5,791 nt of DNA from an uncultured Bacillota bacterium (GTDB taxonomy: Bacteria > Bacillota_I > Bacilli_A > Erysipelotrichales > Erysipelotrichaceae), in assembly GCA_946619805.1 (NCBI GenBank), contig CAMOMM010000070.1, positions 1 to 5,791 of the forward strand. Reading direction: 5' to 3'. Position numbers and translations under genes: made by a program. The stretch's first letter is position 1; the number at the start of each line of letters is the position of its first letter. The notes below the pieces were generated by a model. It saw nothing but the letters and a program-made list of their open reading frames with translations. It was not told the origin of the DNA and searched no databases. This document shows positions 1-5,791 of the stretch, piece by piece.

Positions 1-1
1 G

Positions 2-535
2 TATCATCAGTTTTTGCGCGGAGATGTCTCTTCTTATGATCAGCTGATGATCCGCTATGGCGACAGTGTGACCTTTTACATTAACGGTTATACCAATAAC
101 CTGCGGGACGGGGAGGATCTGATGATCGAAGCCTTTGCCCGCATAATGGTCAAGAAACCGTTCATTCAGAAAGGAGCCTTTAAGGCTTATCTGTATAAAA
201 CGGCCAGAAATCTGGCGCTGCGTTTCTGTGAAAAACGAAAAGGAGTAATAGTCTTCGGTCTGGAAGAACTTAACAAGGAGCTGTCTGACTCGATGCTGAA
301 TGATGCTGCAGGGAATGACAGTGAACGAGAGGCCATATTGCACATGTGCCTGGAAAGGATCGATCCGGAATTAAAGGAAGCCTTATGGCTGGTATACTGT
401 GATGAGCTGACTTATGCGCAGGCAGCTGAGGTAATGCATGTATCAGTCAAGAGAATAGACCATCTTCTTTCCCGAGGGAAAGAACACATGCGCAGAGAAC
501 TTAGAAAGGAGGGTATCAGCAATGCGTACAAATGA
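2..535 (+). CDS. ECF-type RNA polymerase sigma factor (sigma-70 family), 5'-partial
   Basis: This is an alternative sigma factor that would bind core RNA polymerase and direct it to a dedicated promoter set. The frame is open to the left edge and the in-frame residues before the TTG at 14 read YHQFLRGD, a typical start of sigma region 2. The true start therefore lies upstream, and TTG14 is an internal leucine codon. Visible residues about 4-76 fit region 2: the LMIRYGD helix, then RDGEDLMIEAFARI, then a KAYLYKTARNLAL stretch like the usual FRAWLYRIARNLA. Residues about 108-168 fit region 4, with the LTYAQAAEVMHVSVKRIDHL helix-turn-helix at about 136-155. The length (178 visible residues) suits an ECF factor with only regions 2 and 4. 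The stop overlaps the next gene by 14 nt, so the two are probably translationally coupled. The family call is firm; the subgroup and regulon are unknown. Confidence 0.92.
   Translation, partial: YHQFLRGDVSSYDQLMIRYGDSVTFYINGYTNNLRDGEDLMIEAFARIMVKKPFIQKGAFKAYLYKTARNLALRFCEKRKGVIVFGLEELNKELSDSMLNDAAGNDSEREAILHMCLERIDPELKEALWLVYCDELTYAQAAEVMHVSVKRIDHLLSRGKEHMRRELRKEGISNAYK
505..513 (+). promoter_or_regulatory. Strong ribosome binding site for the first small membrane protein
   Basis: AAAGGAGGG lies inside the 3' end of the sigma factor gene and contains a full AGGAGG, with a 9-nt spacer to the ATG at 522. It fixes that start and shows that the downstream gene can be translated at a high level independently. 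This is the strongest Shine-Dalgarno sequence in the window. Confidence 0.85.
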
Positions 536-860
536 AGAAAGAATCAGATTAATGCATCAGAAAGCATTGCTGCTGGAGCAGGAAAACAGAGAAAAGAAAA
601 TCAGATGGCTGCAGTACGGCAGTGTCGGTTTGGCTTTTGCCATGACGATCCTTCTGGCACTGATAATGCCGCGCTTTGCCCAGCTCAGCATTGAGGGTGC
701 CGTTCCTGACAACATGATTGCCAGCATCTTTGCCCAGAATAAGACTCTGTCTTTCATCATAATTGCGATCCTGTCTTTCATACTGGGCATTTCCGTAACG
801 GTATTCTGTTACTGTCTGAAGAAGAGCACGGAAGAGAGGCATATTGATGTTTCTGATTGA
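522..860 (+). CDS. Small two-helix membrane protein, candidate sigma-factor regulator (unit 1 paralogue)
   Basis: This 112-residue protein is of unknown function. It has a charged cytosolic-looking N-terminal segment (residues 1-30) beginning MRTNEERIRLMHQKA, a membrane helix at about 32-50, a loop of about 25 residues that is probably extracytoplasmic, a second helix at about 76-98, and a short charged tail. It is clearly related to the protein at 2207-2518: 10 of the first 15 residues are identical without gaps, and the second helices share an xSFxxxxxxTVxC pattern. It follows the sigma factor directly with a 14-nt overlap, the usual place for an anti-sigma factor. It lacks the HxxxCxxC zinc anti-sigma signature, so an anti-sigma role is inferred from position and topology only. 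The start is fixed by the strong ribosome binding site and by alignment to the paralogue. Confidence 0.85.
   Translation: MRTNEERIRLMHQKALLLEQENREKKIRWLQYGSVGLAFAMTILLALIMPRFAQLSIEGAVPDNMIASIFAQNKTLSFIIIAILSFILGISVTVFCYCLKKSTEERHIDVSD
834..839 (+). promoter_or_regulatory. Ribosome binding site deciding the start at 847
   Basis: GAGAGG sits 7 nt before the ATG at 847 but only 4 nt before an in-frame TTG at 844. The spacing and the better codon both favour ATG 847 as the start of the seven-helix membrane protein. Confidence 0.65.
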
Positions 861-1479
861 GCAGATCGAAAATGTCTTCCAGCTGGTTGCGCTGGGCATT
901 CTGACTTTTCTGACGATTTACAGGTCCGTAACCACTCATAACAGGATCTGGGGTTTACTGTCCATGTTCTATGCTACGGTGACCCTGGGAAATCTGTACT
1001 GGTTTCTGTACATGATGTTCTATCAGGAAACCCCTTTTTATGATTTCATTCCTGATTTCTGCTGGATGTCTTCGGTTCTGTTTATGGTTGTACTGCTGCT
1101 GCAGATCAGAACGACAGAATGGAACTGGAGGGAAAACAAAGCGTACCTGCTTATTCCGGTCTTTACCTTTGCAATGGCGCGGTTTTACATGCGCTGGGGT
1201 GAATATCTGTCAAACATAGCCTATGCCATTGCCATGACCATACTTTTATACTGTTCGCTGAAGGGACTGTTTGAGGTTGAAAAAGAATCGCGCAAGAGCA
1301 CGCTGTATTTTGTGACCACGGCATACTGTGTGGTGGAATACTGTCTGTGGACAGCTTCCTGTTTTTCCTGGGAAGGGTTCATTGTAAATCCTTATCTTAT
1401 TCTGGATATCATGCTGACACTGGTATATGTTGCCTTATATCCGGCAGCTGGAAGGGTGGTACGGGATGAATTACATTGA
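847..1479 (+). CDS. Seven-helix integral membrane protein of unknown function
   Basis: I do not recognise this 210-residue protein. It is very hydrophobic and rich in Phe, Tyr, Trp and Met. Likely membrane helices lie at about residues 8-26, 36-58, 68-90, 100-116, 122-141, 150-171 and 179-199, with short loops. The most polar stretches are around 90-99 (RTTEWNWREN), a basic-acidic loop at about 143-149 (EVEKESR), and the C-terminal tail RVVRDELH. I see no catalytic or nucleotide-binding motif. It lies between the small membrane protein and the PrsW-type protease and overlaps each by 14 nt, so it is probably made in stoichiometry with them. It could be a membrane sensor, a scaffold for the protease, or a second inhibitor of the sigma factor; nothing in the sequence decides between these. 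ATG 847 is preferred to TTG 844 because of ribosome binding site spacing. Confidence 0.85.
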   Translation: MFLIEQIENVFQLVALGILTFLTIYRSVTTHNRIWGLLSMFYATVTLGNLYWFLYMMFYQETPFYDFIPDFCWMSSVLFMVVLLLQIRTTEWNWRENKAYLLIPVFTFAMARFYMRWGEYLSNIAYAIAMTILLYCSLKGLFEVEKESRKSTLYFVTTAYCVVEYCLWTASCFSWEGFIVNPYLILDIMLTLVYVALYPAAGRVVRDELH

Positions 1480-2086
1480 GAACATTTACATTTGCCTGGT
1501 AGCACCTATTCTGATTTCGATCCTAAGTCTGCGCGGCAGGGGACGTCCGATGATGATCTTTGTCTTCAGCGGCATGACGGCCTGTCTGCTGTCCTCTTAC
1601 ATCAGTACTTTTGTGGCAGCGATGGCCGGCATGGATTATACGACGGCTTCAATAACCGTTACTCCGGTCGTGGAGGAACTGATGAAGCTGCTGCCGACGC
1701 TGTTCTATCTGCTGATATTTGAACCGAAGAGAAGAGACATTCCATTCTGCCCGATCATGATCGCGGTTGGCTTTGCAACGCTGGAAAATGTCTGCTATCT
1801 TGTTCAGAACGGTTCGGATCAGTTCTTCAATCTGCTGATCCGCGGTTTCGGTACCGGAACGATGCACATGTTCTGCGGCAGTCTGACTTTTGTCGGCATC
1901 GTCTTTTTCTGGGATAAGCTGTGGTTACGAATTGTCGGAACTTTCGGCTTACTGGCTACAGCCATTACCTACCATGGCATTTACAACATGCTGGTATTAC
2001 AGCCGGGTACGGTTTCCTACATCGGCTATCTGATCCCGCTGGTGTCCGTTACCCTGTGTGCGCTGTGGTATAACCGCGAGTCGTGA
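1466..2086 (+). CDS. PrsW-family intramembrane protease
   Basis: This 206-residue polytopic membrane protein carries the PrsW family motifs in order: VVEELMKLLP with Glu70, Glu71 and Lys74; GFATLENVCYL with Glu107 and Asn108; GTGTMHMFCGS with His134; and ITYHGIYNML with His170 and Asn174. In Bacillus subtilis, PrsW makes the site-1 cut in the anti-sigma factor RsiW and so releases SigW. The family is treated as membrane-embedded proteases using these Glu and His residues. All expected polar positions are present, so the enzyme looks intact. The frame extends upstream to 1427, but ATG 1466 is the better start: the AAGGGTGG at 1452-1459 is well spaced and the protein then begins with a normal first membrane helix. 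It overlaps the previous gene by 14 nt and ends the sigma operon. Its substrate is probably one of the small membrane proteins of this locus, which is inferred from context. Orthology to prsW itself is not claimed. Confidence 0.92.
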   Translation: MNYIENIYICLVAPILISILSLRGRGRPMMIFVFSGMTACLLSSYISTFVAAMAGMDYTTASITVTPVVEELMKLLPTLFYLLIFEPKRRDIPFCPIMIAVGFATLENVCYLVQNGSDQFFNLLIRGFGTGTMHMFCGSLTFVGIVFFWDKLWLRIVGTFGLLATAITYHGIYNMLVLQPGTVSYIGYLIPLVSVTLCALWYNRES

Positions 2087-2113
2087 GATGAAATCAATAT
2101 AATTGTTGAAATT

Positions 2114-2142
2114 AACCGGATTTTCCGGTTTTTTTGTTTTTT
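2114..2142 (+). terminator. Intrinsic terminator after the protease gene
   Basis: A perfect 7-bp inverted repeat, AACCGGA / TCCGGTT (2114-2120 and 2124-2130), encloses a 3-nt TTT loop and runs into a T-rich tract interrupted by one G up to 2142. It lies 27 nt after the protease stop codon. This marks the end of unit 1 and implies that the genes from 2207 onward have their own promoter or depend on read-through. Confidence 0.87.
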
Positions 2143-2147
2143 ACCGG

Positions 2148-2177
2148 GGAATTTTCGGTTCTCTACGTATCTATATA
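2148..2177 (+). promoter_or_regulatory. Candidate promoter for unit 2 (possibly ECF-type)
   Basis: The space between the terminator and the next gene must hold a promoter if unit 2 is transcribed on its own. GGAATTTT at 2148-2155 resembles the GGAAC-type -35 element of ECF promoters. CGTATCTATATA follows at 2166-2177 and contains both a CGTA (as in SigW-type -10 elements) and TCTATA/TATATA strings. GGAAT to TCTATA gives 17 nt; GGAAT to CGTA gives only 13 nt, which is short. A housekeeping -10 (TATATA at 2172-2177) is an equally possible reading, with no good -35. This is a weak pattern match in an AT-rich stretch. Confidence 0.25.
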
Positions 2178-2206
2178 AGTGAAAGGACTTAATAGGTTTT
2201 TTGGAT

Positions 2207-2518
2207 ATGAGATCGGATGAAGAAAGAATTCTGCTGCTTCATCGGAAAGCGCAGAAGCTGCATTATCAGAAAATGACGAGAACCTTTGGTGCTGTAACAG
2301 CGTGTCTGCTGATTGCGCTGGTAACAGTGATCGTTAAGGTTGACATACCGCTTCAATCGCTTACCGGCAACGGTCTTGCTGCATCTTCCCTGCTGGGAGA
2401 AGAGGCGGGCGGTTACGTACTGGTTGCGGTGATCTCGTTTGTGGCAGCGGTATGCCTGACGGTGTATTGCATTAAAAGAAGGAACAGAAAAACCTGGGAG
2501 GATAAGGAGAATCTATGA
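2207..2518 (+). CDS. Small two-helix membrane protein (unit 2 paralogue)
   Basis: This 103-residue protein of unknown function is paralogous to the one at 522-860. It starts MRSDEERILLLHRKA, keeping Met1, Arg2, Glu5, Glu6, Arg7, Ile8, Leu10, His12, Lys14 and Ala15 at the same positions, and has the same layout: charged N-terminus, membrane helix at about 26-43, a loop of about 25 residues, a second helix at about 70-89, and a basic tail (KRRNRK). An in-frame TTG at 2201 would add two residues, but the paralogue alignment puts the start at ATG 2207. The upstream ribosome binding site is poor: AGG at 2194-2196, or AAAGGA at 2182-2187 with a long spacer. The stop overlaps the start of the large secreted protein by 4 nt (ATGA), so the two are coupled. 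It may tether, chaperone or signal for that protein, or act as a second sigma regulator; the sequence does not say which. Confidence 0.85.
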   Translation: MRSDEERILLLHRKAQKLHYQKMTRTFGAVTACLLIALVTVIVKVDIPLQSLTGNGLAASSLLGEEAGGYVLVAVISFVAAVCLTVYCIKRRNRKTWEDKENL

Positions 2519-5500
2519 AAAAATGGAGTACATTCTTAAAGAGAGGCATCATTGCCATACTGATGCTGAGCATGATGTTTACAGGAGTATTTTCAGCTTT
2601 TACAGGATCGGTAGTCCATGCAGAAGAAGATGAAGATAATACCGGTAAGGCAATCTATGAGCAGGTTGAGGCCATGGGTAACAGAAACCCACGGGACTGG
2701 GGATCTGATAAGGATCCGTTTGGCTACGGCAAGGATGTGCCGTTCTATCTCAATCAGCAGCAGGAACTTCTGATACTGAAGTCAAAGGGTGTATCGGGCG
2801 GTAACAATATGAAATCATATGATACCTTTAAGTCCGGTAACATTAATTATCCGTTCAGCGGTGCCAAAAGTACCTGGGACAAGAACATTAATGGCAAGTA
2901 TACGCTGAGCTTTATCCGTTCAGTGGCTTTTGACCCGAGCGGATCAGGCAGAAAGGATCACGTTGCCTATATTGGAATATACTCCAAGGAAAACAATGAC
3001 CCTGATGATAACCCGCCACTTATTCAGATATGGGTAATGGATAAAAACGGCCGCACCAGTGACCGAATTGACATTACCGATGCCATCTGGATGTGTGACA
3101 GCTACACTTATAACAACAGAAACATGTGGGACTTCAATGCCATGAACTTCATTGACATTACAGCCGGTGACTATGACAAGGATGGCAAGGATTCTCTGGT
3201 TGTATGGGCCTGTGGCACTAAGCCGACCTTAAGGGAAGTTGCCTGTACGGTTAAGTCCAGCGGAATATCATTAAGCATCCGCAGCGGTGACGGCTATCCT
3301 GATGATGACGGTTCACTGTTCCTTAAGCCTTACACTCATAAAACCGGTGATGAAATGGTTTATAACAGAATACATGGGGCTATTGATACCGGTGACCTTA
3401 ACGGCGATGGAATCGACGATCTGGTTGTCTTAAGCTATGTAAACCGTGTAAAAGATGAATTAAGGAATAAGGTAACGGAATATTATCTGCCTAACCTGGC
3501 AGTCAGCTATGGTGTCGCAGGTTCCAGCACAGCCATTGTCAGAGGCGAGAATGCCGTAAGACATGTATATGCCTGCTGGTCAGATGGCTACGAGTGGCGT
3601 GAAGCTCCGGCTGCCGCCGGTCTGGCTGTCGGTGACATCAATGGTGACGGTATTGATGAAGCAGTTGTTGCCGGTTTCTTCCATGAAATCAAAGGTATCC
3701 TTGGCCAGGAGGTAAAAAAACCTTATAACATCTTGGACCCGGAAAAACTGGTAGTAAGCATTCATGGCAAGGATCTCAGACAGTTATTGGTACAGAGGGA
3801 TCTGCCTACCAATGAATGGACCCGCGGTTCAGCCGGATATGGCGGACTTTTCCTGAAGGACAGCACTGAAGGTGACCACAGCTGGCAGCAGACCGGTGTG
3901 GAAACCGTAGCAATCAACGGTAAAGGCCGTCCGGAACACATCTTCATCAACGGTACTCTGTATACGGTAAACGGATCCAAACTGTCAGCTGTATATACAG
4001 GTGATTACTTTAAGGCAGCAGATAAGGGAATGGGTATGATGGAGACTGAAGAAACATATATCCGTTCGATGGCTGTCGGTAACTTTGACGGTAACGAAGA
4101 GGGTTATGAGCAGATTGCCTATGTCATAGGTGGGGCTGATCGCCATAATGTCGGTAATGTCAAATATACTCAGGGCATGATGGGCGGTATCTATAAGAAG
4201 GACGGTGCGGTTTCTCAAACAGCTGTAGATTACTACAGTACTGACACGGATGTCATGGAGGATAACTATTATCCGAGTTCTTCATCCAGCTGTGAATTAA
4301 GTGATGTACTCAGCTATGAACTGACAGCCTGGGATACTGACAGTGACGGCTTACGTGTCAAATACATCGGCAAGTCATTCAACTATACTGACCCTACTGT
4401 CATGGCGGTTCTGCAGGCTCCACCTTATTTTGAGGAACTGAAAGGGGCCATGACCGGCTATGAAACGGCTTATACAATTACGACTTCATATTCATACGCA
4501 ACCGGTGAAGGAAAGAGCACTTCCTTCTCCATTGGCGCAGAGCTGGAAGTTGAAGCAGAAGTGGTCAAGCTTAATGCTGAATTAAGCTATGCGACCAGCT
4601 GGGAAAAGACCTTTACAGATGAATTAACGACAAGTGATGAATATACCTTCAAAGCAATCGGTGAGGACCAGGTTGTACTGTACCGTACACCGGTAACAAG
4701 CTATACTTACCAGGTTGAAGTAAACGGAAATTTCAGTGATGCCAATACGACAACGCTTTCTTTCCCAGGTATTCCGTCAAAGGCATTAATGAGCCTGAAA
4801 GACTATAATGCCTTTGTGGAATACTACAATGCGGAAAACCAGAGAAGAGCAGAACGGGAAGGGCTGAGCGGTGAAGTTCCAAAGATGAAGAAGATCACTG
4901 ATCAGTATCTGGGTAACGAAGGTGATCCTTTCGGATACATGCAGGATACCGATGATCACAGTAATGTAACGATCCTGCAGACTACTCCTAACAGTTTTGA
5001 AGTAGGCTCAAGCTCTACAGGCTATGCCTGGTCCCAGGAGCATTCCGCCAGTGAAGAAGAGACCATGGAACATGGCTTCAACTTCGGTTTCAGCATGATG
5101 TTCCAGCTGCGTTCACCTGTCGGACATACAGGTGTCGGTCTGGCAGTAAAGACCTCTCTGGAATACATGGAGTCAACCAGCGTCAGTGAAACCAATGCCA
5201 AGGGCAAGGGTATCAGCTGCGAAGTCGGCAACATGGATCCGGAAAGTCTGGAAGAAATGAATGTTTCCAAGGTGGCTGCCAATCAGTACGGTTTCAGCTA
5301 TCAGCTGGTGACCTGGCCTTCCGGCATCAAGTCAATTGAGAATCTGGAAGACTGGGAGCACGATGAAGATGAACCATCCACCAAGACGGTAGATGTTCCT
5401 ATCTACGGTTACCTGTTATCAGGTACCAAGGCCGGGGCTCCGATGGTTAATGACCTCTATGGTGAGTTTGTCAAGGATGACAGTAATGCCATTAACATAA

Positions 5501-5791
5501 AGCTCAGCTGGAGCGACCCGTCAACTGAAAACAGACCGGTAGGCGAATATGTCATTTACCTTGATGAAAGGGATGGCAGTTTAAGAGAAATTGCCACGGT
5601 ATCACCTGATACGACAGAATACATTTTCAAGGATCTTGACGGACGTGATGCTTATTCATTCATGATCAGAGCCAGAAAAGATGTGAATGACAGCGTAGGT
5701 GGCGTTGATTCCAACAGAGCCTATCTGTATCTGGGTGCACCGGCAATCCATTCCATTGAACTGATTTCTTCTGATCAGTCAAAGGATACCT
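2515..5791 (+). CDS. Large secreted FG-GAP/VCBS-repeat surface protein with FN3-like domain, 3'-partial
   Basis: The frame is open from ATG 2515 to the right edge (1,092 codons) and continues beyond. AAGGAGA at 2504-2510 is its ribosome binding site. Residues 1-36 form a signal peptide: MKKWSTFLKR, a hydrophobic core, and a likely signal peptidase cut after VVHA before an acidic segment. FG-GAP-like repeats start near residues 136, 214, 289, 369, 463, 518 and 603. Those at 219-226 (DYDKDGKD), 294-301 (DLNGDGID) and 374-381 (DINGDGID) have full DxDxDG-type calcium loops and the others are degenerate; seven repeats suit a seven-bladed propeller. DPTVMAVLQAPPYFEEL (626-642) leads into a beta-rich part with alternating polar and hydrophobic stretches at about 655-715 and 835-905. 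Residues about 975-1075 look like an FN3 domain (LSWSDP, GEYVIYLDE, YSFMIRAR). The protein is probably cell-surface attached or secreted, for binding or toxin-like activity; the C-terminus, with any anchor, is outside the window. Confidence 0.93.
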   Translation, partial: MKKWSTFLKRGIIAILMLSMMFTGVFSAFTGSVVHAEEDEDNTGKAIYEQVEAMGNRNPRDWGSDKDPFGYGKDVPFYLNQQQELLILKSKGVSGGNNMKSYDTFKSGNINYPFSGAKSTWDKNINGKYTLSFIRSVAFDPSGSGRKDHVAYIGIYSKENNDPDDNPPLIQIWVMDKNGRTSDRIDITDAIWMCDSYTYNNRNMWDFNAMNFIDITAGDYDKDGKDSLVVWACGTKPTLREVACTVKSSGISLSIRSGDGYPDDDGSLFLKPYTHKTGDEMVYNRIHGAIDTGDLNGDGIDDLVVLSYVNRVKDELRNKVTEYYLPNLAVSYGVAGSSTAIVRGENAVRHVYACWSDGYEWREAPAAAGLAVGDINGDGIDEAVVAGFFHEIKGILGQEVKKPYNILDPEKLVVSIHGKDLRQLLVQRDLPTNEWTRGSAGYGGLFLKDSTEGDHSWQQTGVETVAINGKGRPEHIFINGTLYTVNGSKLSAVYTGDYFKAADKGMGMMETEETYIRSMAVGNFDGNEEGYEQIAYVIGGADRHNVGNVKYTQGMMGGIYKKDGAVSQTAVDYYSTDTDVMEDNYYPSSSSSCELSDVLSYELTAWDTDSDGLRVKYIGKSFNYTDPTVMAVLQAPPYFEELKGAMTGYETAYTITTSYSYATGEGKSTSFSIGAELEVEAEVVKLNAELSYATSWEKTFTDELTTSDEYTFKAIGEDQVVLYRTPVTSYTYQVEVNGNFSDANTTTLSFPGIPSKALMSLKDYNAFVEYYNAENQRRAEREGLSGEVPKMKKITDQYLGNEGDPFGYMQDTDDHSNVTILQTTPNSFEVGSSSTGYAWSQEHSASEEETMEHGFNFGFSMMFQLRSPVGHTGVGLAVKTSLEYMESTSVSETNAKGKGISCEVGNMDPESLEEMNVSKVAANQYGFSYQLVTWPSGIKSIENLEDWEHDEDEPSTKTVDVPIYGYLLSGTKAGAPMVNDLYGEFVKDDSNAINIKLSWSDPSTENRPVGEYVIYLDERDGSLREIATVSPDTTEYIFKDLDGRDAYSFMIRARKDVNDSVGGVDSNRAYLYLGAPAIHSIELISSDQSKDT

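Noticed and set aside
14..16. TTG at 14 as the sigma factor start
   Set aside because: The reading frame continues to the left edge with residues that fit sigma region 2 (YHQFLRGD), so the start is outside the window.
522..860. Classical zinc anti-sigma factor
   Set aside because: No HxxxCxxC motif is present; the cysteines near residues 96-98 lie in the second membrane helix.
549..899. Reverse-strand open frames at 549-899 and 557-790
   Set aside because: They lie wholly opposite the 522-860 gene and the start of the next one, have no convincing ribosome binding site or recognisable protein, and the forward gene has a strong ribosome binding site and a paralogue.
1492..1867. Open frames inside the protease gene (forward 1492-1722, reverse 1649-1867)
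   Set aside because: The forward frame at 1466-2086 encodes all the PrsW motifs; these others give low-complexity, non-protein-like translations.
3160..3660. Dockerin-type calcium repeats, because of DxNxDGxxD motifs
   Set aside because: The motifs are about 75-80 residues apart and followed by hydrophobic strand residues (LVV, AVVAG), as in FG-GAP/VCBS repeats, not the paired close spacing of dockerins.
3580..4218. Three reverse-strand open frames opposite the secreted protein (3580-3765, 3762-3980, 3985-4218)
   Set aside because: Short shadows of a long, clearly coding forward frame with FG-GAP motifs; no start signals or family features.
2701..4940. DPFGY occurring twice in the secreted protein (near residues 67 and 804)
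   Set aside because: Five residues shared at distant sites with unlike flanks; no evidence of a duplicated domain.
5022..5282. Reverse-strand open frame of 86 codons
   Set aside because: Opposite the beta-rich part of the secreted protein, with no ribosome binding site support or recognisable sequence.
1..5791. CRISPR array, tRNA, insertion sequence or attachment site
   Set aside because: No spaced direct repeats, cloverleaf-like segments, transposase-like frames or terminal inverted repeats were seen; coding sequence accounts for nearly the whole window.

Overview
The window looks like Bacillota (Firmicutes) chromosome. The signs are a strong AGGAGG-type ribosome binding site, a compact hairpin plus T-run terminator, a Gram-positive style signal peptide, tightly overlapping genes and moderate base composition. 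The last visible residues of the large secreted protein resemble a Ser-Ile-Glu-x-x-Ser repeat that I associate with surface proteins of gut and oral Bacillota, possibly Erysipelotrichales-like. That finer placement is a guess from memory. All supported genes are on the + strand, there is no gene-free stretch above about 120 bases, and I see no RNA gene, CRISPR array or mobile element.

Unit 1 (left edge to 2086) is a four-gene overlapping operon: an ECF-type sigma factor whose 5' end lies outside the window, a small two-helix membrane protein (522-860), a seven-helix membrane protein of unknown function (847-1479), and a PrsW-family intramembrane protease (1466-2086). Each of the three junctions overlaps by exactly 14 nt, which suggests translational coupling. 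A clear intrinsic terminator follows at 2114-2142.

Unit 2 (2207 to the right edge) starts after a 120-base intergenic region with a weak candidate promoter. It encodes a second small two-helix membrane protein, paralogous to the one in unit 1, overlapping by ATGA with a very large secreted protein that runs off the window. The visible 1,092 residues of that protein contain a signal peptide, seven FG-GAP/VCBS-like repeats (a likely complete beta-propeller), a beta-rich central part with two long amphipathic segments, an FN3-like domain and the start of another module.

My working model is inference: a membrane-signalling cassette in which the sigma factor is held by one or both small membrane proteins, released through PrsW-type intramembrane proteolysis, and drives expression of the large secreted adhesin- or toxin-like protein. 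The sigma factor, the protease and the FG-GAP architecture are well supported. The anti-sigma role, the seven-helix protein's role and the link between sigma factor and downstream promoter are not proven by the sequence.
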